Shown here: one piece after another, positions 53,182-62,288 of the stretch | How the letters are laid out: each line of letters begins with the position of its first letter | Numbering within the stretch: position 1 is the stretch's first letter | Source of the DNA: Paenibacillus sp. BIHB 4019 | GTDB taxonomy: Bacteria; Bacillota; Bacilli; Paenibacillales; Paenibacillaceae | Assembly (NCBI RefSeq): GCF_002741035.1 | Contig: NZ_CP016808.1 | Location: 4,140,501-4,204,500, forward strand | Reading direction: 5' to 3' | Length of the DNA stretch: 64,000 nt | Program-made: the position numbers and the translations under genes | The notes under the pieces: model-generated | Databases searched by the model: none | What the model was told of the DNA's origin: nothing | What the model saw: only the letters and a program-made list of their open reading frames with translations

Positions 53182-53231
53182 ACGAGGGGCGTCTTTACCC
53201 ACATTTCTGTACAGGGTAGGACGTCCCTTTT
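53182..53231 (+). terminator. Terminator of the metE riboswitch expression platform
   Basis: GGGGCGTCTTTACCC and GGGTAGGACGTCCC pair (with G-U and one mismatch), then TTTTT, about 160 bp before metE. Confidence 0.8.
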
Positions 53232-53393
53232 TGCAGTTTCTGGCTGGCAGCAAATTGGATGTATAGGGAAAGGCCGCCGCGAAGAAATTCGCTCGCACTG
53301 CCATAAGTATATATCTGAGTTTGTTGATGAAATAACAAAGGATTATAACTTCCATCCACACGGATGAATAATGAAAAACAGGAGGCAACAACA

Positions 53394-55682
53394 ATGAGTC
53401 AAGTAAAAAGCAGCAGTTTGGGATATCCGCGTATCGGTGAAAACAGAGAATGGAAAAAAGCGCTGGAGGCGTTCTGGAGCGGCAAGCTTGCGGAAGCGGC
53501 TTTCTTGAAGCAGCTGGAGACGATTCGTCTAAACCATCTCCAATTGCAAAAACAGGCTGGCATTGATCTCATTCCGGTAAATGATTTTTCGTATTATGAC
53601 CATATCCTTGATACAGCTGCGATGTTTGGCGTCGTGCCAGAGCGCTTTGGCTATACAGGCGGTCCGGTATCGGTAACGACTTATTATGCAATGGCGAGAG
53701 GCAACAAAACCGCTTCTGCATCCGAGATGACAAAATGGTTCAATACGAACTATCACTACATTGTTCCTGAGCTGAAGGGCATTACGCCGGCGCTGACCGA
53801 GAACCGTCCGCTGATCGCTTACCGCGAGGCAAAGGAAAAGCTGGGCATCGAAGGCAAACCAGTCATTGTTGGACCTTATACATTCCTCAAGCTGTCTAAA
53901 GGCTATGCCGCTTCTGAGCTTGCTGCGGTTGCTGCCCAGTATGTGCCGCTGTATGCACAGGTGCTGCGCGAGCTGGAGCAAGAAGGCGTACAATGGGTGC
54001 AAATGGACGAGCCTTCGCTCGTAACGGACGTATCCGAAGCAGATCTGGCGATTGTGCAAAGCATTTATGCCCAGCTTCATGAAGCGGCACCTAAGCTCAA
54101 TTTGCTGCTGCAAACGTATTTCGAATCCGTTCAGCATTATGCTGCAATCGCGGCTTTGCCTGTACAGGGCTTAGGTCTGGACTTCACAGCTGGCGCTGAA
54201 AAGAACCTGCAGCAGCTGGAGTCAATCGGCTTCCCGCAGGACAAAGTGCTGGGTGCAGGCGTTATTGACGGCCGCAACATTTGGCGGGCCGATCTTCAGG
54301 AGCGCAAAGCGCTGCTTGCCCGTATTGCAAAAGTCGTGCCAAACGACCGCCTGATTGTAAGCTCCTCTTGCAGCCTGCTGCATGTGCCTGTATCAGCGGC
54401 TCTTGAAACGGCACTGCCGGCAGAGCTTGCAGGCGCACTGGCCTATGCCAATGAGAAGCTGGAGGAAATTGCCGTTCTTGCAACTGCGCTGAATGAAGGA
54501 GAAGCAGCCGTAAAAGAGGCATTTGATCGCAATGCAGCAGCTTTGGCTGCACTTGCTGCATCGCCGTCCCGTGGCCGTGCAAGCGTCCATGCCGCTGTAG
54601 CGAGCATCGATGCACAGCCGTCGGAACGTAAAGCAGTATTTGCAGAGCGCCAAGTGAGCCAGAAGGAACGCTGGCAGCTGCCATTCTTGCCGACAACGAC
54701 AATCGGCAGCTTCCCGCAAACGGCGGAAGTACGCCAAGCGAGACAGCAATGGCGTCGTGGTGATTTGGGCGAGGAGCAATACCGCGTATTCATTAAGGAG
54801 CAAATTCAGCATTGGATCAAGCTGCAGGAAGAGATCGGCCTTGACGTGCTCGTTCATGGAGAGTTTGAGCGTACGGATATGGTAGAGTTTTTCGGAGAGA
54901 AGCTGGAAGGCTTTGCTTTCACGAAAAATGGCTGGGTGCAATCCTATGGCTCGCGCTGCGTAAAACCGCCGGTCATTTACGGCGACGTGCAGTTCAGCAA
55001 GCCGATGACTGTTGAAGAAACCGTTTATGCGCAGTCGCTGACTTCTAAACCAGTGAAAGGCATGCTGACGGGCCCGATTACGATTTTGAACTGGTCGTTT
55101 GTCCGCAGCGACTTGACTCGTGAGCAGGTTGCTTACCAAATCGCGCTTGCCCTGGCAGAAGAAGTGAAGGCGCTGGAGGAAGCGGGCATTGAAATGATTC
55201 AAGTGGATGAGCCTGCCCTTCGTGAAGGCTTGCCGCTAAAACGTGAAGATTGGGAGCACTATTTGAACTGGGCAGTACTTTCGTTCCGCTTGTCCACTTC
55301 TGACGTTAAGGATACGACGCAAATTCACACGCATATGTGCTATTGCGAGTTCCATGACATCATTGACTCCATTCGCGCGCTGGATGCCGACGTTATTTCC
55401 ATCGAAACGTCCCGCAGCCACGGCGAGCTGATTCACAGCTTCGAGGAGCACACGTATGAGCTGGGTATTGGCCTTGGCGTATACGACATTCACAGCCCTC
55501 GCGTGCCGGAGGTAGAGGAAATGACATCGATGATCAAGCGCGCCCTGAACGTGCTTGAGCCAGAATTGTTCTGGATTAACCCGGACTGCGGACTTAAGAC
55601 ACGTGGTGTAGACGAGACTGTGGCGTCGCTGCGCAACATGATCCAAGCGACTGAGCAAGTACGGGAACAGTTGGCTAAGTAA
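53394..55682 (+). CDS. metE: Cobalamin-independent methionine synthase
   Basis: 762 residues from the ATG at 53394 (CAGGAGGC upstream). Transfers a methyl group from 5-methyltetrahydropteroyl-triglutamate to homocysteine. N-terminal domain SLGYPRIGENREWKKALE; C-terminal catalytic domain TTTIGSFPQTAEVRQAR, HGEFERTDMVEFFGE, IQVDEPALREG, and the zinc ligands in HTHMCYCEF (His, Cys), Glu in SIETSRSHGE, and Cys in NPDCGLKTRG. Full length. Confidence 0.97.
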   Translation: MSQVKSSSLGYPRIGENREWKKALEAFWSGKLAEAAFLKQLETIRLNHLQLQKQAGIDLIPVNDFSYYDHILDTAAMFGVVPERFGYTGGPVSVTTYYAMARGNKTASASEMTKWFNTNYHYIVPELKGITPALTENRPLIAYREAKEKLGIEGKPVIVGPYTFLKLSKGYAASELAAVAAQYVPLYAQVLRELEQEGVQWVQMDEPSLVTDVSEADLAIVQSIYAQLHEAAPKLNLLLQTYFESVQHYAAIAALPVQGLGLDFTAGAEKNLQQLESIGFPQDKVLGAGVIDGRNIWRADLQERKALLARIAKVVPNDRLIVSSSCSLLHVPVSAALETALPAELAGALAYANEKLEEIAVLATALNEGEAAVKEAFDRNAAALAALAASPSRGRASVHAAVASIDAQPSERKAVFAERQVSQKERWQLPFLPTTTIGSFPQTAEVRQARQQWRRGDLGEEQYRVFIKEQIQHWIKLQEEIGLDVLVHGEFERTDMVEFFGEKLEGFAFTKNGWVQSYGSRCVKPPVIYGDVQFSKPMTVEETVYAQSLTSKPVKGMLTGPITILNWSFVRSDLTREQVAYQIALALAEEVKALEEAGIEMIQVDEPALREGLPLKREDWEHYLNWAVLSFRLSTSDVKDTTQIHTHMCYCEFHDIIDSIRALDADVISIETSRSHGELIHSFEEHTYELGIGLGVYDIHSPRVPEVEEMTSMIKRALNVLEPELFWINPDCGLKTRGVDETVASLRNMIQATEQVREQLAK

Positions 55683-55750
55683 TCGTAATAAGCAAGACGA
55701 TTCGTATTGTTATTAAGAAGGTATCGTTATTATGATGGTATGGATATCAA

Positions 55751-55791
55751 AAAAACTCCGCTTGCGCTGATTGGCGCAAGCGGAGTTTTTG
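55751..55791 (+). terminator. Terminator of metE
   Basis: AAACTCCGCTTGCGC and its complement with a TGATTG loop, followed by TTTTT; near-perfect 15-bp stem. Confidence 0.85.
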
Positions 55792-55840
55792 CTTTACTTG
55801 GAAGCGGGGAGGGTCAAAGCCGGGGAGCGGCGCGCCACAA

Positions 55841-55888
55841 CAGGCAGGCAAAAGCATGCCATTAGGAGGGGATGTTTTTGCCTGTCTG
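55841..55888 (-). terminator. Inverted repeat downstream of the response regulator gene
   Basis: CAGGCAGGCAAAA and TTTTTGCCTGTCTG can pair. No proper U-run on the minus strand, so terminator function is uncertain. Confidence 0.4.
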
Positions 55889-55902
55889 CTCCAGCCGCCT
55901 GC

Positions 55903-56634
55903 TTAAATGGTCTCTGCCGCAGGATTCATCAGGCAATAGCCAATGCCCCATACCGTCTGAATCAAGGAGGCAGATTCGGGGTGGACGCGGTTCAGCTTCT
56001 CTCTGATCCGCTTCACATGCGTATCAATCGTCCGGTAATCGCCGAGCGATTGATAGCCCCAAATTCGCCGCATTAAATCTTCGCGGGAAATGGGCTGATT
56101 GATGTTGGCTGCCATAAATCTGAGCAGCTCGTATTCGCGGAACGTCAGCTTCACCTTGCTGTTTCCGGCAATGACTTGCCGCGAATCATAATCGAAGACG
56201 AGTCCTGGCAGCGTGAGATCGGGCGTCTGCTTGCGCTGCAAGGCGCGATAAGCAAACTCCGAGGTGCGGCGGATGATCGCCTTAATTCGGTACATCAGCT
56301 CGCGCGGGCTGAATGGCTTAACGACATAATCATCGGAGCCGGCTTGGAAGCCGTCGAGCCGGTCATCCTCTTCGCCACAGGCGGAAAGCATAATGACAGG
56401 CGTCGATTTTTTCTTCTTAAGCTCGCGGCAAAATTCAAGCCCGTCCATTCCCGGCAAATTACGATCGAGCAAAATCATCGAATAATTGTATTGCATCGCC
56501 TTGAACAAGCCGTTGATGCCGTCCGAAGCTTCTTCGACGATCCAGCCTTCTTTTTTCAAAAATAACTTGAGCAGCTTGCGAATATGCTCCTCATCATCAA
56601 CAATCAAAATGCTATATGGTTGCTGAAATGCCAT
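55903..56634 (-). CDS. OmpR/PhoB-family response regulator (orphan)
   Basis: 243 residues. Receiver domain (SILIVDDEEHIRKLL, phospho-Asp in MILLDRNLPGMDG, Lys in VVKPFSPREL) and a C-terminal winged helix (LTFREYELLRFMAANINQPISREDLM, YRTIDTHVKRIREKL). No histidine kinase gene is adjacent. Its promoter is overlapped by a Fur-like box, linking it to iron status. Confidence 0.9.
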   Translation of the reverse strand: MAFQQPYSILIVDDEEHIRKLLKLFLKKEGWIVEEASDGINGLFKAMQYNYSMILLDRNLPGMDGLEFCRELKKKKSTPVIMLSACGEEDDRLDGFQAGSDDYVVKPFSPRELMYRIKAIIRRTSEFAYRALQRKQTPDLTLPGLVFDYDSRQVIAGNSKVKLTFREYELLRFMAANINQPISREDLMRRIWGYQSLGDYRTIDTHVKRIREKLNRVHPESASLIQTVWGIGYCLMNPAAETI

Positions 56635-56670
56635 GGCTCAACACCTCATCTTTATCTTTTAATTCATTAC

Positions 56671-56717
56671 TGATAACAATTATCATTATCATTACATGCG
56701 ATCCCCATTGTTGTCAA
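56671..56717 (-). promoter_or_regulatory. Promoter with Fur-like box for the orphan response regulator
   Basis: Minus strand: TTGACA (56717-56712) - 17 bp - TAATGA (56694-56689). The sequence TGATAACAATTATCA at 56671-56685 matches the Bacillus Fur 7-1-7 consensus (TGATAATNATTATCA) at 13 of 14 defined positions and covers the expected transcription start. Confidence 0.7.
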
Positions 56718-56857
56718 CAAAAAAACCGCTGTTTCTTGTCACAATACCCGAAGGATAGTCGCGAAAAAGACACAATTGCCTATGATAGCGGATACAGCGG
56801 AGCTGCTGCTCCCAGCTACTATCGGGCTGTCCTCTTTCGAGCTGGCGGGGAGCAGAG

Positions 56858-56863
56858 TATAAT
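56858..56863 (+). promoter_or_regulatory. -10 element of the fetAB-like operon
   Basis: Perfect TATAAT 37 bp before the GTG start; the -35 (TTTCGA, 17 bp upstream) is weak. Confidence 0.45.
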
Positions 56864-56899
56864 GGTGGAATGCAGGTTACGGATGAAGGAGAGAGACAG

Positions 56900-57652
56900 G
56901 TGGCCCCGTTATTAACATTGGACAACGTATCAAAATATAGAAAAAATCCCGAATGGCTTTTTGAAGGGATTACAGCGCAGGTGCAGGCCGGGGAGCGTAT
57001 TGCGCTGCTGGGCACATCCGGTCAGGGCAAAAGCACGCTGCTGCGCATCGTATCGCTGCTAGGCGAGCTGGATGCGGGAGAGCTTAGGCTCCAAGGACGG
57101 ACAAGCAGCGAGTGGAAGCCTGAGGAGTGGCGGCGCAGTGTGTGTTACGTGGCACAGACGCCGATAATGCTGCCGGGAACGGTCGAGTACAATTTACGCA
57201 CGGTCAGTGAGCTGCAGGGGAAGACGTTTGATGAAGCGCTGGCGAGACGCTGTATGGAAGGCGTTGGCCTAGGGCATATCGAATGGAGCAAGGAGGCGGA
57301 AAGCTTGTCCGGCGGCGAGAAGCAGCGTACGGCGCTCGCGCGGGCCTTATTGCTCCGTTCGCCGCTGCTGCTGCTTGATGAGACGACGTCATCGCTTGAT
57401 CCAAAAAGCAAGCGGCAGGTGGAGCAGTTTCTAAGCGAATGGTGCTCAGAGGAAGGCACGGCGTTCATCTGGATTACCCATGATCTGGAGCAGGCGCGGC
57501 AAGAAAGCGAGCGTATCTGGTTTATGGCGGAGGGCAGGCTGCTGGAGCAAAGCGCTACGGAAGCTTTTTTCACAAATCCCGGATCGGAGCAGGCACGCAG
57601 CTTTTTAGACAGCCAGCATGCGCCGGAGCAGGGGGATGACCAGCATGAATAA
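56900..57652 (+). CDS. fetA: ABC transporter ATPase, FetA/YbbL type
   Basis: 250 residues from a GTG at 56900, with AAGGAG eight bases upstream; an in-frame ATG at 56870 has no site. Walker A GTSGQGKST, signature LSGGEKQRTALARAL, Walker B LLLLDET, H-loop WITHDLEQA. Paired with a UPF0014 permease, as in FetAB, which exports iron in E. coli. The stop overlaps the permease start. Confidence 0.88.
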   Translation: MAPLLTLDNVSKYRKNPEWLFEGITAQVQAGERIALLGTSGQGKSTLLRIVSLLGELDAGELRLQGRTSSEWKPEEWRRSVCYVAQTPIMLPGTVEYNLRTVSELQGKTFDEALARRCMEGVGLGHIEWSKEAESLSGGEKQRTALARALLLRSPLLLLDETTSSLDPKSKRQVEQFLSEWCSEEGTAFIWITHDLEQARQESERIWFMAEGRLLEQSATEAFFTNPGSEQARSFLDSQHAPEQGDDQHE

Positions 57653-58391
57653 TATTGCGCTCGCCTGCACGCTAGTATTCGTCGCCATAACGACATTTAT
57701 CTCGATGAAGCAGAAGCTTGGCTTAGAGAAGGAAATCATTACTGGCACGATCCGCTCCGCTGTGCAGCTGCTGTTTATCGGTTTTTTGCTTCATTTTATT
57801 TTTGAAACGAATCATCCGATTTTTATTGTGCTCATTATTATTTCAATGGTTACGGTGGCGTCGTGGAATGCCGGCTCCCGCGCCATGCCGATTAAGGGGA
57901 TTCGGCTGCGCATTGCGCTGGCATTGGCAGGCACGGAGGCGGTAACGCTCGCACTCCTGCTCTCGCTCCGCATTATTGAGGCTGAGCCACGGTATATTAT
58001 TCCGGTCAGCGGGATGATTATCGGCAGCTCCATGATTGTATGCGGCCTCTATTTGAACCATATGAAACGCGAGCTTGAAGCGTCGCGGGGCGAGATTGAG
58101 ACGCTGCTGGCGCTTGGAGCGACGACGAAGCAGGCGATTCGCCAAGCGGTGCGCCGGGCCGTGCGCTCCAGCCTCATACCGACGCTGGACGGCATGAAGA
58201 CGGTCGGCCTCGTGCAGCTGCCAGGCATGATGACAGGAATGATCGTCGCCGGGGCCGATCCGATTGAAGCGGTCCGCTATCAAATTTTAATCGTCTTTGC
58301 GATGTCGGCTTCCTCGTCGCTGACGTCTATTGTGCTCAGCGTGCTGACGATGCGGCTGTGGTTCGCTAAAGATAACGGCAGGCTGCTGTAG
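57636..58391 (+). CDS. fetB: UPF0014 permease, FetB/YbbM type
   Basis: About 251 residues; the ATG at 57636 (GGAG seven bases upstream) or 57645 could be used. Seven membrane helices with family motifs RSAVQLLFIGFLLHFIFE, TVASWNAGSRAMP, PVSGMIIGSSMIVCGL, and the coupling region ETLLALGATTKQAIRQAVRR. Probable metal exporter with FetA. The Fur-like box 220 bp upstream, on the divergent side, supports an iron link. Confidence 0.88.
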   Translation: MTSMNNIALACTLVFVAITTFISMKQKLGLEKEIITGTIRSAVQLLFIGFLLHFIFETNHPIFIVLIIISMVTVASWNAGSRAMPIKGIRLRIALALAGTEAVTLALLLSLRIIEAEPRYIIPVSGMIIGSSMIVCGLYLNHMKRELEASRGEIETLLALGATTKQAIRQAVRRAVRSSLIPTLDGMKTVGLVQLPGMMTGMIVAGADPIEAVRYQILIVFAMSASSSLTSIVLSVLTMRLWFAKDNGRLL

Positions 58392-58429
58392 CAGCTTGGA
58401 AGGCGTTCAATTAGAGGAGGGACGATGAA

Positions 58430-59308
58430 GTGGAAAGACGAGGCATTTTTCAGGGGCAATTGATGCAGGCCGAGCAGTATCCGCGAGTGGTAGCCTATTA
58501 TTTTAAGGAGTGGAATGGCTTTGAAATGGCATACCATCAGCATAGCGCAGTGGAAATTATGTATGTTATATCGGGCGATTGCACGGTAGAGCTGCTCAAT
58601 AAATCCATCCCGATGGAAAAAGGGCATTTCATCGTCATCGACTCAATGGTCGCTCACCGACTTCACGTCGCTCAGGGCACGGCATGCCGGATGCTTAATG
58701 TTGAATTTATTTTTAGCCATACCGGTGTGGGGCTCCCTTCCCTTAAGCGGCTGGCGGAGACTGACCGTGCGCTCGCGGATTTGTTCGCAGTGAAGCATGA
58801 TTATTTGCTGCTTTACGATCCGAGCGATGTGTATCAAATGCTGAAGGCACTCGTGCTGGAGCTGGACGGCAAGCGGCGCGCGGAGCAGCTTCTCACAGCG
58901 CTTCAGCTGACGCAGCTGCTCGTGCAGATCGGCAGGCTGGCACAGGAAGCCTCCAGCCAGTCGCATGATGCGGCGGAGTTTTATGTGGGCGAGAGCATCG
59001 CCTATATTCAGCAAAATTATGACCGCGACATTCAGGTCAAGGATATTGCGGCGGCTGTAAGGCTGCACCCGGGGTATTTTCACCGCATATTTAAAGCGGG
59101 AACGGGCTGCTCGGTTATGGATTATGTGATGCGCTTTCGGATGGAGAAGGGGCGGATGCTGCTGGAGCAGACCGATATTCCGGTCAGCGATATTTGTCAT
59201 TATGTCGGCGTAAACAGCAGCCAATATTTCAGTACCCTTTTCAAAAAATATACGAATGAGACGCCGCTCGCCTATCGCCGCGCTGTGCGCAAAGAAGTGG
59301 AGCGCTGA
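58430..59308 (+). CDS. AraC-family regulator with N-terminal cupin
   Basis: 292 residues from a GTG with GAGGAGGG upstream. N-terminal cupin (YHQHSAVEIMYVISGDCTVE) and C-terminal AraC domain (VKDIAAAVRLHPGYFHRIFK, VSDICHYVGVNSSQYFSTLFKK). Lies upstream of, and on the same strand as, a GH4 glycosidase gene that it probably activates. Confidence 0.9.
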   Translation: MERRGIFQGQLMQAEQYPRVVAYYFKEWNGFEMAYHQHSAVEIMYVISGDCTVELLNKSIPMEKGHFIVIDSMVAHRLHVAQGTACRMLNVEFIFSHTGVGLPSLKRLAETDRALADLFAVKHDYLLLYDPSDVYQMLKALVLELDGKRRAEQLLTALQLTQLLVQIGRLAQEASSQSHDAAEFYVGESIAYIQQNYDRDIQVKDIAAAVRLHPGYFHRIFKAGTGCSVMDYVMRFRMEKGRMLLEQTDIPVSDICHYVGVNSSQYFSTLFKKYTNETPLAYRRAVRKEVER

Positions 59309-59411
59309 GATGGCGTCCTAATCTAGTCGGTCGTTCAACTTATATAGTTAGGATTTTATACAAGAAAGCAAAATAGAAGTTACAATTGTGCAAACGCCTC
59401 CACGCTGCTGG

Positions 59412-59420
59412 TGCTACAAT
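59412..59420 (+). promoter_or_regulatory. Extended -10 promoter of the GH4 gene
   Basis: TGCTACAAT about 50 bp before the start codon; no good -35, as expected for an activator-dependent promoter. Confidence 0.5.
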
Positions 59421-59468
59421 TAGCGTATTGTTCACCACTATATTGCAAGCCATTGGAGGCGTTAATCA

Positions 59469-60977
59469 ATGTCATTTAAAGTTGCGTTTATTGGAGCAGG
59501 AAGTATTGGTTTTACTAGGGGATTGCTGCGTGATTTGCTGACCGTCCCAGAATTCAACAACATCAAAGTTGCGTTTCAGGATATTAATCCGCAAAATCTC
59601 GATATGGTTACCCAGCTTTGCCAACGGGATATTCATGAAAATGGCCTTGCGATTGAAATCGAGCCTACGACCGATCGCCGGGAAGCATTGAAGGATGCAC
59701 GTTACATTTTTGTAACGATTCGTGTCGGTGGCCTGGAAGCTTTTCAGACCGATGTCGACATCCCGCTCAAATATGGCATTGACCAATGCGTGGGCGATAC
59801 GATTTGTGCAGGCGGCATCATGTATGGACAGCGGGGCATCGCCGAAATGATGAATATTTGCAAAGATATTCGCGAGGTAGCGGAGCCGAACTGCCTGCTG
59901 ATGAACTATGCTAACCCAATGGCGATGCTTACATGGGCATGCAATAAATATGGCGGAGTGCGGACGATTGGCTTATGCCACGGTGTTCAGGGCGGACATG
60001 CGCAAATTGCCGAAGTATTTGGCCTTCCGCGTGAAGAAGTAGACATTATTTGTGCAGGAATCAACCATCAGACGTGGTATGTGCAAATTAAACATAATGG
60101 CGAGGATATGACGGGCAAGCTGTTGGAGGCATTTGAACAGCATCCGGAATTCAGCAAAACCGAGAAAGTCCGCATTGATATGATGCGCCGCTTCGGCTAT
60201 TACAGCACCGAATCCAACGGCCACTTGAGCGAATATGTGCCTTGGTACCGCAAGCGTCCGGAGGAAATTCGCGACTGGATTGACCTTGGAACGTGGATCA
60301 ACGGAGAAACGGGCGGCTACTTGCGCGTATGTACGGAAGGCCGCAATTGGTTCGAGACGGACTTCCCGAATTGGATGAAGGAAGAACCGAAAGTGTATGC
60401 CAAGGAGCATCGCGGCCAAGAGCATGGCTCGTACATTATCGAGGGGCTGGAGACGGGACGGGTGTACCGCGGCCATTTCAACGTCGTCAACAATGGCGTA
60501 ATTTCCAATTTGCCGGATGATGCGATTATCGAAGCGCCGGGCTACGCGGATCGCAACGGCATCAGCATGCCGCATGTAGGCGATTTGCCGCTGGGCTGCG
60601 CGGCTGTGTGCAATGTCAGCATTTCCGTTCAGCGTCTGGCTGTTGAAGCAGCGATCCAAGGCGATGACAAGCTGCTGCGCCAAGCGATGATGATGGACCC
60701 GCTGGTTGGAGCGGTATGCAATCCGAATGAGATTTGGCAAATGGTCGATGAAATGCTCGTTGCCCAGGAGCAATGGCTTCCACAATACGGTGAGGCGATT
60801 GCTGCCGCGAAAAAACGTCTGGAAAACGGCCTTGCCATCCCAGTGCGAAGCTATGAAGGCGCGGCTCGTCTAAAAACGAAATCGGTTGAAGAAATGCAAA
60901 GCAATCGCGAGGAAGCTAGCCGCAATGCGGGCGAGTCCGATAAGGCGATCGATCGCCCAGCTGCCGCTGTCGAATAG
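59469..60977 (+). CDS. Glycoside hydrolase family 4 (alpha-galactosidase / alpha-galacturonidase type)
   Basis: 502 residues with TTGGAGGCG before the ATG. NAD+- and Mn2+-dependent glycosidase. Seen: Rossmann motif VAFIGAGSIGFTRGLLRDLL, NYANPMAML, metal-binding Cys in GLCHGVQGGHAQ and His in AGINHQTWYV. Resembles MelA/LplD-type members, which act on alpha-galactosides or alpha-galacturonides. A C-terminal tail of ~40 charged residues exceeds the usual length. Substrate not fixed. Confidence 0.9.
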   Translation: MSFKVAFIGAGSIGFTRGLLRDLLTVPEFNNIKVAFQDINPQNLDMVTQLCQRDIHENGLAIEIEPTTDRREALKDARYIFVTIRVGGLEAFQTDVDIPLKYGIDQCVGDTICAGGIMYGQRGIAEMMNICKDIREVAEPNCLLMNYANPMAMLTWACNKYGGVRTIGLCHGVQGGHAQIAEVFGLPREEVDIICAGINHQTWYVQIKHNGEDMTGKLLEAFEQHPEFSKTEKVRIDMMRRFGYYSTESNGHLSEYVPWYRKRPEEIRDWIDLGTWINGETGGYLRVCTEGRNWFETDFPNWMKEEPKVYAKEHRGQEHGSYIIEGLETGRVYRGHFNVVNNGVISNLPDDAIIEAPGYADRNGISMPHVGDLPLGCAAVCNVSISVQRLAVEAAIQGDDKLLRQAMMMDPLVGAVCNPNEIWQMVDEMLVAQEQWLPQYGEAIAAAKKRLENGLAIPVRSYEGAARLKTKSVEEMQSNREEASRNAGESDKAIDRPAAAVE

Positions 60978-61031
60978 TAAAATATTCCTATATTTTAGCT
61001 TGTGTACAGGGAGGAGTGGATTTGTTATGAT

Positions 61032-61047
61032 AAACAATAAATTGTTT
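61032..61047 (+). promoter_or_regulatory. Palindrome before the LacI gene
   Basis: AAACAAT-AA-ATTGTTT, a perfect dyad 53 bp before the start. Possible autoregulatory site. Confidence 0.4.
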
Positions 61048-61099
61048 GGTTTACAAAATACGAGTTGACTACAGCTGTTTGGACTTGGAGTGATAGGCC

Positions 61100-62155
61100 G
61101 TGGGGAAGCAAAAAAAGATTACGATGCAGGAAATAGCGGATCGGGTAGGCGTATCTAAATATGCGGTATCCAAAGCTTTATCGGGAAAATCGGGCATTAG
61201 CGCCGTTACGCGCAGCAAAATATTTGAAATGGCCTCGCAGCTTGGCTACATGAATCAGAAAAGCGCCAAAAAAACGGTAAGCAGCAAGCAGGCGGATGAG
61301 GAAGAGCATCAAATCGTCGGCATTCTCATACCGAATATTCGCAGCCAAAATCAGGAATCGGGCTATTGGGGGAAGGTGCTTGACGGCATTTCCAAAAGCT
61401 TGGAGGCGAAGGGGCTTGGCTCCGTCCTCATTTCCGATGATTCGCCGCGAAATTTCAACCTCGTCATGAAGCCTGAAGGCTTAATGGGCATTATTGGTGT
61501 TGGATTGATCGCTACGCCGATGCTGGTTGAGCTGCGAAACAAGGCGATTCCGTTTATTTTAGTTGACCATGAGGACGAGCTGCTGGAATGCGACAGCATC
61601 TTTATGAACAACTATGATATTATTCGCAAGCTGGTCAAGTTTTTGCTTGGCAAAGGCCATACCCGAATTCAATTTATCGGGGAGCTCGGCTATTCCCGCA
61701 GCTTTATTGACCGCTGGAGCGGCTTCCGCTCGGTTATGGACGAGAGCCGGCTTGACTATGTGCCAAGCGAGGGCTTGCTTAAAGTAAAACCGACGCTGGA
61801 TGCGCATAATCTGAATTTGCTGCAAGCCAGTCTCAAAGAGCTGGAGGCGAGCCGTTTTCCAACTGCATTCGTATGTGCGAATGACCAGATTGCCCTGCTC
61901 GCAATGAGCGCATTGCAGCAGCTTGGCAAGCAGGTTCCCGAGCAATGCTCCTTAACGGGCTTTGACAACAATCTTGAAATATTAGGCGAAACGCCAATCA
62001 TTACGACGGTAAATGCAGAGAAAGAGGCGCTTGGCATAAAGGCCGTTGATCTGCTGCAATGGCGGCTGGAAAATAGTCATATGCCATTTGAGAAAGTTTT
62101 GCTGCAAAGCGATCTCATTATTCGGGAGAGTGTAGGCGATCCTGTAAATCAGTAA
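61100..62155 (+). CDS. LacI-family regulator
   Basis: 351 residues from a GTG (GGAG nine bases upstream). N-terminal helix-turn-helix with hinge (ITMQEIADRVGVSKYAVSKALSGKSGIS), then the periplasmic-binding-like effector domain (IVGILIPNIRSQNQESGYWGKV, CSLTGFDNNLEI). Located between the GH4 gene and a sugar ABC operon, both plausible targets. Confidence 0.92.
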   Translation: MGKQKKITMQEIADRVGVSKYAVSKALSGKSGISAVTRSKIFEMASQLGYMNQKSAKKTVSSKQADEEEHQIVGILIPNIRSQNQESGYWGKVLDGISKSLEAKGLGSVLISDDSPRNFNLVMKPEGLMGIIGVGLIATPMLVELRNKAIPFILVDHEDELLECDSIFMNNYDIIRKLVKFLLGKGHTRIQFIGELGYSRSFIDRWSGFRSVMDESRLDYVPSEGLLKVKPTLDAHNLNLLQASLKELEASRFPTAFVCANDQIALLAMSALQQLGKQVPEQCSLTGFDNNLEILGETPIITTVNAEKEALGIKAVDLLQWRLENSHMPFEKVLLQSDLIIRESVGDPVNQ

Positions 62156-62211
62156 TCGTTTTGTTGTTAGGTTTTTAGTTTTCATTCAGCTATGCAAAAA
62201 TGGCATGAGCA

Positions 62212-62255
62212 AGACGGTTATCGAGGGACATTCCTCGCATAACCGTCTTTTTTTG
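62212..62255 (+). terminator. Terminator of the LacI gene
   Basis: AGACGGTTATCGAGG and CCTCGCATAACCGTCT pair, then TTTTTTT. Confidence 0.85.
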
Positions 62256-62288
62256 TGCAATAAGCAGGTATTTTTTATTTGTTATTGT

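Noticed and set aside
54393..55202. 269-codon open frame antisense to metE
   Set aside because: metE motifs and zinc ligands are intact on the plus strand; long antisense frames are common over such genes.
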